62,000 bases of DNA from Chrysomallon squamiferum (taxonomy: Eukaryota; Mollusca; Gastropoda; Neomphalida; Peltospiridae): positions 24,401,946-24,463,945 of the forward strand of contig CM022665.1 in the NCBI GenBank assembly GCA_012295275.1, written 5' to 3'. The notes below the pieces were generated by a model. That model was not told where the DNA came from. It did no database searches and was given only the letters and a program-made list of their open reading frames with translations. The translations under genes and the position numbers were made by a program. Positions 50,926-62,000 of the stretch are shown one piece after another. Positions within the stretch are counted from its first letter, which is position 1, and every line of letters begins with the position of its first letter.

Positions 50926-52815
50926 AGTTCACTCGTTTCCAAATATATTTAGATGTTATTGTATTTAAAAAAAAAAAAAAAAAAAACAAACCGGAACCCA
51001 TGCAAAAAAAACGTCCAATTGTCTGACATCGAAGATGCAATTACAACCACGGTGTAATATTTAATTACGGCTTGTTTCTGGCTTAACAACAAATCCTAAC
51101 AAATTGCAGGGCATTCCGAACAACAATGGAACGAACGATAATGCTCTGTTTTCAAAAAGCATTCAGAAGTAATGGACATCTGTTCTGAAAGGTGAACTGG
51201 GAACAGTCTGGACAAATGCTTCAGAATAACTACAAAAAAAAATAATAATAATTTTGTGGATACAGTAGATGTTTATAGATGTAATCGTATTACCGATTAA
51301 GGTTCGATTGTGGTTTAGTCTTTACTAAAGTACATTAGTGTTTATTGAATCGTAATGGTCTGTTGATCGTCGTAATTGGTGTCCTTTATCTGGATCAGTG
51401 TTTATGAACTTATGTAGTGTTTTCTTATGGTTAATTTATTTCAGTTTCTTGATTCTTTCATCGTTTTATTTATTTATTTATTTATATTAATGTTGTGTTT
51501 TGCTTTGCTGTTTTGTCTTACTTTATAAAGAGGTGTAATAGTAGTAGTAGTAAAAGCAGTAGTAGTAGTTGTAGTAGTAATAGTAGTGTTTGTTGTTGTT
51601 GTTACAGTGGTGGTAGTAATAGAAGTTAGAAGTAGTAATGGTAGCAGAAGCTGTTGTTCTTGTAGTGACAGTTATAGTGGTAACACAATTATTTAATTTT
51701 GTTGTTGCCGTAGTAGTAATATCATTCGTCATCAATACCTTTTCAATCTTTTCTGAAATCTTAGATCAACCCCTGCTATTTACCTTAAAAGGCTTTCAAG
51801 TGGTAGAACAGGCGCATGCTGAAAGTAGCTTACAATGAAACCTCAGCGTGAAAGATTCTTCAGAGACATGGCGTGCCACGTAAGACTCCCACATAACGTT
51901 TCGAGTACTAAATCCATGTCACTGTGCAACATTTATTACGATCATAAAATAATTTTCTTTCGTTTATTTATTCAAGTTTTATTATGTATGTGTATATATA
52001 TATATATTTTTTTTTTCTGAAATTCTGAACAAGACGTCAGTTTGAACTACATTAACATGTATTCATGTTGTGAGTTGAAGCTGACAAAATATGAAGTTTA
52101 TTACACGACGAATCTGTAAATATACAAGTTTAATGTACTTTTCTCTATCCACCATCTGTGTGATAATTTCAAGTCCTCGACCTGATCTGTACCGCCCATC
52201 ATTCGTGATATAACTACAATGTGCTAAGTGTTTCTCACATGTTTACTTTTCTGCATGTTATGAATCGTGTATTATTTGATAAAAGGCGTCCCTGCAGATA
52301 CTCATCGAGTAAATATGAACTATCTTAACTTAATGGTTCCCTGCAAACTTTAGAACGAGCAAACTCCTGTTTGTTACCGACCAAAGGTGGTTTATAGCCT
52401 ATATATATCCACTGAAAGTTCCTTATATAATAATTTGCTAAAATTATCTCTGTCTCTCCCTACACACGCGCGCACACACACACAAACACACACTTATATA
52501 CACAGATACACAGAAACACACACTTATACACACACACACAAACAAACAAACACTTATACACACACACACACACACACAAGAGAAATCTGAAGAAAAAGAT
52601 ACAACTAAATAATAATAAAAGAACAACGATATATACACATTATACGAATCTTATCTCATCTTCGAAGTTATATTTAGAAATAAACAATAAAGACAAACAA
52701 CGCGTTCTTTTTAGAAATCTTGGCTTCATTCGTGCTCGACATATTATTATTCGTGAAGATTTATTTACAACAAAGCAAAATATATTACATACTTCCACAG
52801 GTTTATCTCTAACAT

Positions 52816-53117
52816 AAAAGGGGAAAGGAAAAGCAAAAAACGAAGGGAAGGATGAAGAAAAGTAATAAGAAGAAGCAAGAGGAAATGACAGAAAAAGAAA
52901 GGAAAAGAAAATACAGAATGTTAAATGATGAAAGAAAGATAAGAAAAAAACCGAAGGAAAAAAAAAAAAGGGGGAAAATAAAGGAACGAACAAAGAATGA
53001 AAGAAAGAAGGGATGGTAGAAAAACAAAACAAAAACCAAAGAAAGAAAACTAGAAGAAATGAAAGGTGAAAAAAGGAAACAGATATGGATGAAGAGAAGA
53101 TGGAGGAAAAAAAAGTG
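52816..53117 (+). repeat. Purine-rich tract, about 300 bp
   Basis: Roughly nine in ten bases on this strand are A or G, with GAAA, GGAA and AAGAAG words but no fixed period. Minus-strand frames rich in Phe and Ser are artefacts. Such tracts can form triplex DNA; that role is inference. Confidence 0.8.
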
Positions 53118-53221
53118 AATTAATTGAACTAATATATATATGGGGTTGTACTAGAAGGTTGAAACGACTATGAATCTCCACCCAACCAAAAAAATAAAAA
53201 AAAAAAATAAAATAAAAAGCT

Positions 53222-53300
53222 ATGATGACGAAAAACGCAACAGGCAATCCCGCAATAAACCATACCTGTGACATTTCCCTTTCTCTGCCATCGACTGCTT
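53222..53300 (+). CDS. Weak candidate for the missing first coding exon of globin gene 2
   Basis: Two consecutive ATG codons open a 26-codon frame (motif MMTKNATGNPAINH) that reaches a good donor, gtgagt, at 53301 with one base of the next codon already read (phase 1). That is exactly the phase required by the acceptor before 55370; the joined codon would be Tyr. The local base composition is less AT-rich than its surroundings. Nothing else supports it: no family similarity and no acylation signal. Other ATGs between 43,400 and 55,300 could serve. Confidence 0.15.
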
Positions 53301-53540
53301 GTGAGTCTATTCAACATACAGACAAAAGCAAATACTTTACAGATGACAGTGAAAAGAACGTTTCAGGCGTTTAGCTTAAATAACAGGTTAAACAGTTTGG
53401 ATTTAAAGTAAAGAGAGGTGAAAGCATTATTAACATAATCTATACAACTTGACATTTTTGTGGTTGTTCATAAAATCTAGAAGACCAGTCTCATTTTTAC
53501 TACGAATACAAAAATGCTGATCATTATAGTTGTCTTTTCC

Positions 53541-53600
<60 letters not shown>

Positions 53601-53630
53601 TCAAAGAGAGCTAAACTGGAATTATTAACG

Positions 53631-53735
<105 letters not shown>

Positions 53736-55369
53736 AAATAAATAAAGCATGAAAAATCCTGCCATTATATATTTTTTTCTTCCATATAGCTATTTACAGT
53801 TAGTTAAATAAAAAATAAAAATAAAATATGTAGGTAAATACAAACTGAAAATTAAACATATGACGCAATACAGTTTTATTTGATATGACGTCAATGCTGT
53901 GGATAATGGTTTTACGTCTTTCTTGTCTACGCGGGGTATGACTCTGATTTCAAGGCGATTTTAATCTTGCTTAAAGAACAGGAGCAAAATATGGAGACTC
54001 CTGAAACTAGTTAGTGACATTTTCGTTTATTTTCTATTTATTCTGCAGACATAATTACATACATATACACATACATACATCTAACAGAGGGATATATTTT
54101 CCTAATGATTATTTCTATGCAGTTAATATGGTACTATGAAGAATTAAAATAAAATACATTCATAACCGTATTCATTACTAGTAAAACAAAAAACAGTTTA
54201 CATTATACATATATCTACTGTATTTCATAAGGAGAAAATAGTGTGGTTGACTACAGTGTAAATGCAGTAGGTCAAAAATTGAAAATACGTACGTGTGTCT
54301 TTCTAGAGTGTGTGTAACTAAGGTGACATGAAAAAATGTTTGTACAGGGTGTCTTCCCGACCTTTAAAATGCCACCAACTCCAAATATATTTATTTTATT
54401 TTATTTTATTTTATTTTGTATAAAGTGAAAAATTTCTGAAGAAAAAAGAAACAACTTTTACCAGACTTCTGTTGTGATTGTGCAATCAACTTTCATTAGA
54501 ATATTATTAATGTTTTGTTGTGATATTTCTAGTTTGAAGGTTTCTGTACCTTTCTATCCTGCCTTCTGACCGCCAATACAATGGTTAGATATGTTCTTCC
54601 TACTCGTCGCTATTCAATACATAAAATAAAAAAATTAAAATTAAAATTAAAAACTACCCTCTTTACGTGTTTTTTTTTTTTTTTTTTTTTTTTGAAATGA
54701 TCCTGTGTTTATTTATCAGATGATTATTTGTAATTTTCGTTTAAAACAGTCTAAAACGGCACCTCTGGGAAACAAAAGAAAACATTTTTTGCTCAGTATA
54801 TCCAAGAAAGTAGTTTCTTTCGAGTCTGGAAAACCGGGGAGGAAAAGTTCAGAAATTGGGATCACCTCAGGACCCGAGCTAGCCGGATAAATGGCCTGAT
54901 ACCTGTATTATCATCATCATGATCGTTGTTGTTGTTGTTGCTATTATTATTGTTGTTGTCGTCGTCGTCGTCGTACTTGTTGTATCTTAATATATTCAGG
55001 ATCGGCTGCTCTGCCGTTATTTGCTCATTCTATACTGCATTTTTATTTCTCTAGGAAGTTACAGAACACTGAAAAATGAAGAATGTTTAATCATAAAGTA
55101 TCTCGAAAAAAAAAAAAAAAAAAACACGTAAAAAAAAAAAAAAAAAATTATTGAATCGATGAACATATCTAACCATTTATTTTCAGCAGGATAGAAAAAA
55201 CTAGAAATATCGCCATTAAAAATTCTAATAAAGTTTAAACAAAACTAGACTCTGAAGAAGTGAAAACGCAAATAAAAGATTCGTGTATGCTATGTCTTCT
55301 TAAAACATGTAAATGAACGAAAAGATGAGATAAAATTACATTTTCTCTTTCTCGCTGTTTCTTCTTCAG

Positions 55370-55511
55370 ACACAGAAAATGCAGAAGAGACAGGACAAGA
55401 TGAGCCGGAAACGATTTTCTCCGAAAACGAAAAAGATGCTCTTCAACGATCCTGGACTCTGTTAATGAAAGATGACACCATGCTGGAGAATTGTTCTTAC
55501 ATGTTTTTTAA
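55370..55511 (+). CDS. Globin gene 2, first visible coding exon (acidic leader, helices A-B)
   Basis: Preceded by a strong acceptor (ttctctttctcgctgtttcttcttcag) and followed by donor gtaaca. 142 bases: two bases of a split codon, 46 codons, two bases of an Asn codon. Reading back into the intron in the same frame meets a stop at 55273 without an ATG, which is why an upstream exon is required. Confidence 0.88.
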
Positions 55512-56819
55512 GTAACAACACCAATAACATATTATTATTATTATCATCATCATCATCATCAGGGCCCAAGAGCTAAGAAGAGCCCTAAAGTAGCCATACA
55601 ACATCCTTCCTCCCTAGACAACAAGCGCTTTCTCCTACCCCCAGCCCGACATACGCTTACATTCACATACACAAACATCACTGTACTTATCACACCACAC
55701 ACACTTCTTTTTATTAGTGTTTTGAGAAAAGCCTTTGCCTGTCTCGGGGCCCCAAAGGGGTCTTGTACCGCCTTGCAAAATTTCTCTTGGAGGCCCTGAT
55801 CATTATGACATTATTATTACTACTTTAATTATTATTATTGTTGTTACTGTTATTGTGCTTGTTATTATTATATTTATTATTATTATAATTTTTATTAATT
55901 ATTACTATGTTGATGATGAAGATTATTATTATTATTATTATTATTATTATTTATTATTATTATTTCATTATAGTTCAGTTAAGATTAATTCAGTTAAGTT
56001 CACTATATTTCAGATCTGTTCATTTCAGTCCGATTCAGTTAAATTCACTTAAATTTATTTTAGTTCAGTTCAAATAGTTTTGCTTAAGTTCAGTTCACTT
56101 CACTTCATATGAATTTATTTAAATGAAAATATTTCAGTTTAGCTGGTATGCATTAAATTCAAATTCATAATCTAAACATTTACGACAAATAGATTATCTT
56201 TCTATTTTATTACTTGTCTCATCTCTTTTTCTGTCTATTTTTGAATTCTCCCTCCAGTCCATGTTTCTGTCTGTCTATCTATCTATCTATCTATCTATCT
56301 ATCCATCTGTCTATGTCTCTCTGTTTATGTGTCTGTATACCTGTCTCTCTATCTCTGTAACACCTTCATACTCATTAATTCATTTTAACACTAACCTTCT
56401 CTTTTCATTTGTCGGTAACCTAATTTTACCTACTTTCTGAAAATTATATATTTATTTATTTATTTATTTATTATTCTCTCTTTCAGCTTTTTTGCAAAAT
56501 ACCCAGATTTAGCAAAACTGTTTTCTTTCAATACGCCATTAGTTGTAACTCCTCTCAATTACAAAGAAAACCGAGAATTTTGCAGTTTCGTTAGAAAAAT
56601 GTTCTTAGAAACAATCGGTTCCTACATACAGAAACTGGACAAAATTTCCGAAATGGAGCATGCTTTAGAAAATCTAGGTTCTGATCATTATTATTTTGGT
56701 CTTAAAAAGGAAGATCTTGATGTAAGTATGTTTACTTGATAATAAAACTATCAAACAGTGTGACGGTATAAATTCTTGCACATACACTGTGAATGTACGA
56801 TGTATGCAGAGAAAGAATG

Positions 56820-56853
<34 letters not shown>

Positions 56854-59105
56854 GATAATACGCAGCTAATTTTAAATCATACATCCATCCATACATACAT
56901 ACATACATACATACATACACATAAATATAGTCATATATCCATCTATACATACATACATACATACATACATACATACATACATACATTCATACATATACAC
57001 ATACATACATACATACATACATACATACATACATGCTATACATATACATACATACATACATGCATATATACATGCTATACTCATACATACATACATATAT
57101 ACATGCACACATACATGCTATACTCATACATACATACATACACACATACATACATGCATACATCTATACATACATCCACATACACCTTTTTCTATCTACA
57201 CACCCACACACACACACAGTCATCTATCTTTCTATCTCTCTACCCATCTTATCTTATTAAACATTTTCACTGATGTGCGTATCAGTGTGTCATACTGAAG
57301 ATGAAGAGAAAACGAAACACATTCTTCTTACCGTTTACACCTTTCAGTGTTCAAATGACCTTTTTACATTAGAAGTAAATCAAACGTGATCTCTGCTACC
57401 AAAATATTCTAAGTGAAATTTCTTTTATGATTTATTTCGTCATCTATTTTCTTCGCCCTTTTTCACATGAGTGCCCTTATTGATTGGTTTCGTCGCATCG
57501 GTAATTTCATCTAGATAAGACCTCATAGTTAAGTGTAAATACTTCAGTACGGCTCGCATAACAAAGCATTCTAGATACATAGAAAGTACGCTTTTGTACT
57601 AAACATCGCAACAGCTATCAGTTCGACTGTTTACAATGGAACAAAAAATTCACGGTATGTGTTGACAAATTATTAAAAAAATATATTAAAAAAATATGTG
57701 TGTCTTATCAGGATCCGTTTAAAGCCTGTTTCTTGAATGTTCCTATACGAAAGACAAATCTAGTAACAAAACCAAAACAAATATTAATAATAATAAAAAA
57801 ATAAATAAAAAAATACAGTAATTTATTATTACATGAATTATTACTATTATTATTATTATTGTTGTTGTTGCTGTTGTTATTATCATTATTTTTTCTCCAT
57901 TTCCCACTATATTATTGTAGATCGGTTCATTCGCATGCATGCCAAATACAATAGTTTATTAATAGTAATTATTGTTACCATGGTCAAAATAGTATAAACA
58001 GCTGCGGTAGTAGTAGTAGTCGTAGAAGCAGTAGTAGTAGTTGTTATTGTTGTTGATGTAGCAGTAGTAAATGTACTAGATGTGATGATAGCAAGATAGT
58101 TATACTGGTGTTAATAGTAGTATTAGTTGTATTAATAGTAATAGTAGTAAAACTAGCAGTATTAGCAGTAATAAATGTGTTAGAAGTAATTATAGCAATG
58201 ATATGAGTAGCAGAAGTAGTAGCAGTAGAAATAGCAGTAGTAGTAGAACTGCAGCAATAGTAGCAGTATTAGTAATAGTATTAATGGTATTAGTAGTAAT
58301 TAAAGTAAAATTAGTAGTAATAGCAGTAGAAGTAGCAGTAGTAGCAGTATTAGTAGTTATAGAAGTAAATATGCTAGATGTCATGATAGTTATTACGGTG
58401 TTAGTAATAGTATTAGTTGTATTAGTAGTAATAGTAGTAATAGCAGTAGTGGTAGTAGCAGTAGTAAATGTATTAGAAGTAATTATAGCAGTGATATTAT
58501 TACTTACAGCAGTGGTAGTAGTATTAGTAATAATAGTGCAGTAGTTGTGGTAGTAGTACTACTAGTAAATGTACTAAAAGTAATTATGTAGTAATGGTAG
58601 TATTAGTTATTTGGTAGCAGTAGCTGTGTAAGTATTAGTTGTATCAGAAGTAATAGTAGTAAAATTAGTAGTAATACCAGTAATAAATGTATTAGAAGTA
58701 ATTATAGCACTGATAATACTAGTTACAACAGTAGCAGTAGTAATAATAGTGGCAGTAGTAGTAGTAGTACTAAAAGTAATTATGGTTATGACAGTATTAA
58801 TTATATCTGTATATTAATTATAGCAGTAGCTGTAGTAGTAGTAGACGTAGTAGCTGTAGTAGTAGTAGTAGTAATAGTAGTAGTAGTAATAGCTGTGGTA
58901 GTACATTTGTTTTAGAAATACAAGTAATATAAAAATGTTATTTCAGAAAATGTGTGATTCTCTGTTGTACGCAATACGTCGCACACTTGGTTCAAAATTC
59001 GACGAAGAGATAAAGAAGGCCTGGATACATTTTTATTCTCATCTCACAGAAATTATGAAGAAAGGCCTTGAAGACAAACGCAAAACGGAATATGTCAATG
59101 CCTAA
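55370..59105 (+). CDS. Globin gene 2 (5' coding exon not securely found), distal His replaced by Phe
   Basis: Join 55370-55511, 56487-56721, 58947-59105 gives 177 residues plus a split first codon, ending in TAA. Intron phases repeat gene 1: phase 2 at B12.2 and phase 0 at G7.0. Counting from the first whole codon: Trp28 (motif LQRSW), Phe45 at B10, Pro53, Phe59 at CD1, Phe81 at E7 (motif REFCSFVRK), His114 at F8 (motif NLGSDH), then AIRRTLGSKF and KKAW in helices G and H. Proximal His is kept but the distal His is Phe, so ligand binding must differ from gene 1. The start must be upstream: the frame has no ATG before the globin fold and the acceptor needs a phase 1 donor. An acidic stretch (TENAEETGQDEPE) precedes helix A. 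The tail is basic (KKGLEDKRKTEYVNA). A true gene on present evidence; all splice sites are GT/AG. Confidence 0.9.
55560..55798 (+). mobile_element. hAT-like MITE in globin 2 intron, 239 bp
   Basis: Left end CAGGGCCCAAGAG and inverted right end CAGGGCCTCCAAGAG form short terminal repeats. Flanking 8-mers atcatcat (55552-55559) and atcattat (55799-55806) agree at 7 of 8, though the target is itself an ATC-rich run, so this is weaker proof. The element is GC-richer than the intron and non-coding. Confidence 0.6.
55974..56120 (+). repeat. Degenerate TTCAGTTAAG-type minisatellite in globin 2 intron
   Basis: Overlapping variants of 'attcagttaagttcac' repeat about a dozen times at roughly 10-base spacing (ttcagttaag, ttcatttcag, ttcagttcaa, ttcacttcac). 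No coding meaning. Confidence 0.7.
56275..56305. repeat. (TCTA)n/(TCTG)n tetranucleotide run
   Basis: Perfect CTAT repeats bordered by CTGT variants, inside the intron before globin 2 exon 56487. Confidence 0.9.
56450..56486 (+). repeat. (TTTA)n run forming part of the acceptor of the globin 2 second visible exon
   Basis: TTTA repeats pass directly into tattctctctttcag. The tract supplies much of the upstream uridine content of this acceptor, as the TTA run does in gene 1. Confidence 0.85.
56487..56721 (+). CDS. Globin gene 2, second visible exon (CD1 Phe, E7 Phe, F8 His)
   Basis: 235 bases, phase 2 in, phase 0 out, consensus donor gtaagt. The protein begins FFAKYPDLAKLF, the standard globin B/C helix consensus. 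It aligns with exon 2 of gene 1 without a gap through E7 and needs only one extra residue before F8. Confidence 0.92.
56820..57240. repeat. (CA)n then long imperfect (CATA)n array in globin 2 intron
   Basis: A 30-bp CA run is followed by about 300 bp of CATA/CATG tetranucleotides with scattered changes. Reading frames across it are repeat artefacts. Confidence 0.95.
57995..58920 (+). repeat. Very long degenerate (TAG/TAA)n trinucleotide array, about 920 bp
   Basis: Almost every triplet is AGT/AGC/AAT in register, with C very rare on this strand. It ends about 30 bases before the acceptor of globin 2's last exon. Recurrent longer blocks ('aatgtattagaagtaattatagca') near 58170, 58460 and 58690 show the array grew partly by segmental duplication. 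Confidence 0.9.
58947..59105 (+). CDS. Globin gene 2, last exon (helices G-H and stop)
   Basis: Starts after atgttatttcag; 52 codons plus TAA. The frame reads KMCDSLLYAIRR and later EEIKKAWIHF, matching the gene 1 last exon in length and layout. Confidence 0.92.
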   Translation, partial: KMCDSLLYAIRRTLGSKFDEEIKKAWIHFYSHLTEIMKKGLEDKRKTEYVNA

Positions 59106-59148
59106 CATTCTAAAGTTATTACTGTTTTTCTTGCAAGCGATCGTGTCT

Positions 59149-59165
59149 ATTAAATAGTGATTAAA
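59149..59165 (+). terminator. Candidate poly(A) signals of globin gene 2
   Basis: Two ATTAAA hexamers (59149-59154 and 59160-59165) lie 43-60 bases after the stop codon. ATTAAA is the common variant of the AATAAA signal. In such AT-rich DNA chance matches are frequent. Confidence 0.35.
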
Positions 59166-59193
59166 ATGTTAGTAACTCATTTCTGTGTCTGTT

Positions 59194-59225
<32 letters not shown>

Positions 59226-59259
59226 GTTGAAAAGAAACTGAATGAGTGAAAAAGAAGAG

Positions 59260-59404
<145 letters not shown>

Positions 59405-59944
59405 CCTAAGTGAAATAACGAACATAAAATTGAAAAATCCATACATTCGTCTATACATACATACATACATATAAATTAATTTATAAATAAATTTATTTTC
59501 CACAATATATACAAATAGCGTACTGTTACAAATATTAACAGTGATATGTGTATATGCAAATAAAAGACACATTTATCTCTACGTTCATTAAAGATAAATC
59601 GGCTATCCAGTGTTTGTGTTTTAGACGCCCATCCAGTCTGCATGGAATACCGTGACTTTTATTTACTTTGGTAGAGAGAAAGAAGATCAGTAGATGTCAA
59701 GTAATGAGATATTTATAAAATATATGTGATCGTTGTCTATATAAAATTTCAAAAATAAAAAGCAATGAGTTGTGAGAAAACAATGTTTATGTTAAAATAA
59801 ATATCTCGATTAAAAAATATATGCAGAAGCTTTGAGACCAAATCAAATCATATTGAACTTTAGAGTACATAAATATTACGTATGCAACATACATAGCAGA
59901 TATTTAATTATTTAATTACAAGCTTAGGACAGTCAGCATGTATT

Positions 59945-60048
<104 letters not shown>

Positions 60049-61439
60049 GACGCACACAATCAAGATAGGAGTCAATATAATAAACATCTATTTTTCATTA
60101 TTCTTTCCGTTTACTTTCAGTTTTATTTGTTCCAAGGAAGGCGACGAAACCCACTCATACATTATATTCACCCACAACACACAGTCAAATATACTGGTAT
60201 ACATACGTGTTTAAACACACACATACATACGTGCATACACACAAATCTTGGAAAACACAATATGTACATGCAGACAAGCACATTTACCCTTTAGCGTAGC
60301 ATATATTTTTTTTTTAAAAACACAATTGAATTCCTCAAAAACAGAAACAGGTTACCATAAACAAAATGTATTCAAACTCAAGCCCCTCCAGCATTCCTTC
60401 AGTTGTTTAAATGCTACCTGTCAGGACACACGTACACACAGCCACAAACCAAACATAATTATAACAACATAACACACAATTACACCCAGATCATTCAAAC
60501 ACGGGGTACCATTCAAACACGTCACCGCCAAACAAAACAAAACGGCTGCACAGACTGTTAACCAGATATAATCTAATTGAAAGATTTTTTTTTCTGATAA
60601 ATTTGACCCGTAACTTTTAATATATATCTTTATTCTTCTATTAATTATTTATTTGTATATTTTTCCTTCTGATAATTCTTTTTTGATAACCTTCATCGGT
60701 TTATATATTTTTTTTTTTTTTAATTTTTTTTAATTTGTTAAATTATTTATACAAGACACGTCCAGTGGGTGTGTTTAGTAAGCAATGGATGGTGGGGTGT
60801 TTTTTTAGTTCGTGGAGTACTTTACAAATGATAGTAGTCACAGTTTACAAACAGTTTTAAGTCCACTGGTGAAAGGAGTAAACCTTACGATATCCATTTT
60901 TGAATATAAAATATTCTGTTTAAACACATTTTTCACTTAATCATGAAATTTTTCTCCATCAGTAGTTCAGTTTTTCTTTTTTTGTTGTGTTTGTTTTTTG
61001 TTTTGTTTTTTATTGTTTGTTTGGGGTTCTTTGTTGTTGTTTCTTTAAATGGTTTTTGAAAAGATAACTAAAAAGAGAGTATTATCGTGTAAAGGAAAAT
61101 GATATAATAAAGGTGGGGAGGGGTTTGTTGTTGTTTTTTGTATTTTTAATATTTTTTTTATTTTTTATTAATTAAGTAAAGAAAAAAGAAAAGACAAAAG
61201 GAAGTAAATAAATGAGAAAAAGTTAAATAAAGAAAAAACAGAAAAAAGAAGACCTAAAAAGAAAACATAATTAAAAGAAAGAAAGTAAGAAAAGTGAGTA
61301 TATTTTTAGATATAATTATTTATTTTTGATTATTATTATTTTTATTTTTTCCTTTGTTGTTGTTGTTGTTGCTGCTGCAGCTGCTGCTGGTGCTCCTGCT
61401 GCTACTACTGTTTGTGGTGGACGTATATTTTATTTCTGT

Positions 61440-61591
61440 TTAGTTGCGTTTTCGCGCTCTTAAAAACAAAATCCACACAACGGTGCATTCGGCTCCGTTA
61501 ATTGTACACCAGTTTGTTGTATCTGCGAAACTATGCAATGTTTGTCCACAGATATCACAAAAACCATGACCTGTACCTGTGATAAAATAGT
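61440..61591 (-). CDS. Possible terminal exon, Cys-containing, minus strand
   Basis: After an acceptor-like ctattttatcacag the minus strand is open for about 50 codons to TAA at 61440: motifs GTGHGFCDICGQTLHSF, ADTTNWCTINGAECTVVW and LFLRARKRN. A CxxC pair and two more Cys give a small structured-protein look. The composition is balanced. The rest of the gene would lie at higher coordinates or outside the window. No family recognised. Confidence 0.2.
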
Positions 61592-61914
61592 TTTTTTCCT
61601 TCACAAAGTAAAAAAATAAAATAAACTGAATTATAAGTCCTGTTGTGTACAAGCTGGGGAACACGGGTTTAAGTGTCTGTGTTATTGTTTGGGGAGAAAA
61701 GAATGTTAACGTATTTCGGTTGTATAGAATTTCGTCTTCTTTTCTTTTCTTTAAAAAAAAATAAAAAATAAAATACAGAAATACAAAAAAAATAAAAGAA
61801 AGAAGAAGACTGTAATGTCACTAACTGTGATGGATATTTTCGGTCATGGTATAGAAATAACAACAACAGACAGAGAAAAAAGTGGAAAAAGGCCAAAAAG
61901 GCAAAAACAAAATA

Positions 61915-61918
<4 letters not shown>

Positions 61919-61976
<58 letters not shown>
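61919..61976. repeat. (AAT)n microsatellite near window end
   Basis: Perfect AAT triplets, 58 bp. Confidence 0.97.
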
Positions 61977-61979
<3 letters not shown>

Positions 61980-62000
61980 CTTCAAAAAGAAAGAAAAAAG

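Larger units (their letters stand above)
49426..53221. other. No secure gene; microsatellites, a SINE relic and a purine tract
   Basis: TTA run at 50085-50150, TAG-rich region at 51538-51640, CA/ATACAC simple DNA at 52460-52580. ATG GCG TGC CAC at 51870 runs straight into a gtaaga donor but in phase 0, the wrong phase for globin 2. Confidence 0.5.

Noticed and set aside
51835-51890. ATG GCG TGC CAC followed by gtaaga as a possible MxC-type first exon of globin 2
   Set aside because: The donor is in phase 0 while the globin 2 acceptor needs phase 1, and the second residue is Ala rather than Gly, so it is not a myristoylation start.
54705-54890. 61-codon plus-strand frame just upstream of globin 2
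   Set aside because: No good phase 1 donor within it and no acylation or globin pre-helix motif; the frame ends in a stop well before the exon at 55370.
56880-57180. Regular CATA array resembling direct repeats with spacers (CRISPR-like at a glance)
   Set aside because: Continuous tetranucleotide slippage repeat without unique spacers, in an animal intron.

Overview
The window is animal nuclear DNA: AT-rich, intron-bearing, and packed with long microsatellites and decayed DNA transposons. The two secure genes are intracellular-type globins split by the classic B12.2 and G7.0 introns. The style of the repeats (perfect GA/CT tracts over 100 bp, TTA, TAG and CATA arrays) fits a lophotrochozoan such as a mollusc, perhaps a cephalopod. 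That assignment is an inference from style only; nothing here fixes the species.

Layout. 1-37,450: no secure gene; microsatellites, decayed repeats, a pogo/Tigger-type MITE (14,409-15,113), an immunoglobulin-like coding relic with two in-frame stops (15,189-15,605), a 46-bp inverted repeat (7,258/7,571), tRNA-like SINE relics and several cryptic tandem repeats. 37,463-39,745: globin gene 1, complete in three exons, 173 aa, beginning Met-Gly-Cys. 39,826-40,690: a diverged tandem repeat, one unit of which is interrupted by a hAT-type MITE (40,272-40,521). 41,024-41,265: a second hAT-like MITE. 42,720-43,345: a roughly 67-bp cryptic satellite. 48,711-49,425: a Tigger-like element with a frameshifted piece of the DNA-binding part of its transposase. 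55,370-59,105: globin gene 2, three exons visible, with the 5' coding exon not securely found (weak candidate at 53,222). 59,106-62,000: repeats and one weak minus-strand exon candidate.

The globins are same-strand paralogues about 15.6 kb apart with matching intron phases and equal-length last exons. Gene 1 keeps Phe B10, Phe CD1, distal His E7 and proximal His F8, and carries a probable myristoylation/palmitoylation signal, like membrane-bound globin X. Gene 2 keeps Phe B10, Phe CD1 and His F8 but has Phe at E7 and a longer N-terminus. They look like a duplicated pair that has diverged in heme-pocket chemistry and probably in cell location. No prokaryotic feature, rRNA, intact tRNA or CRISPR array was seen.
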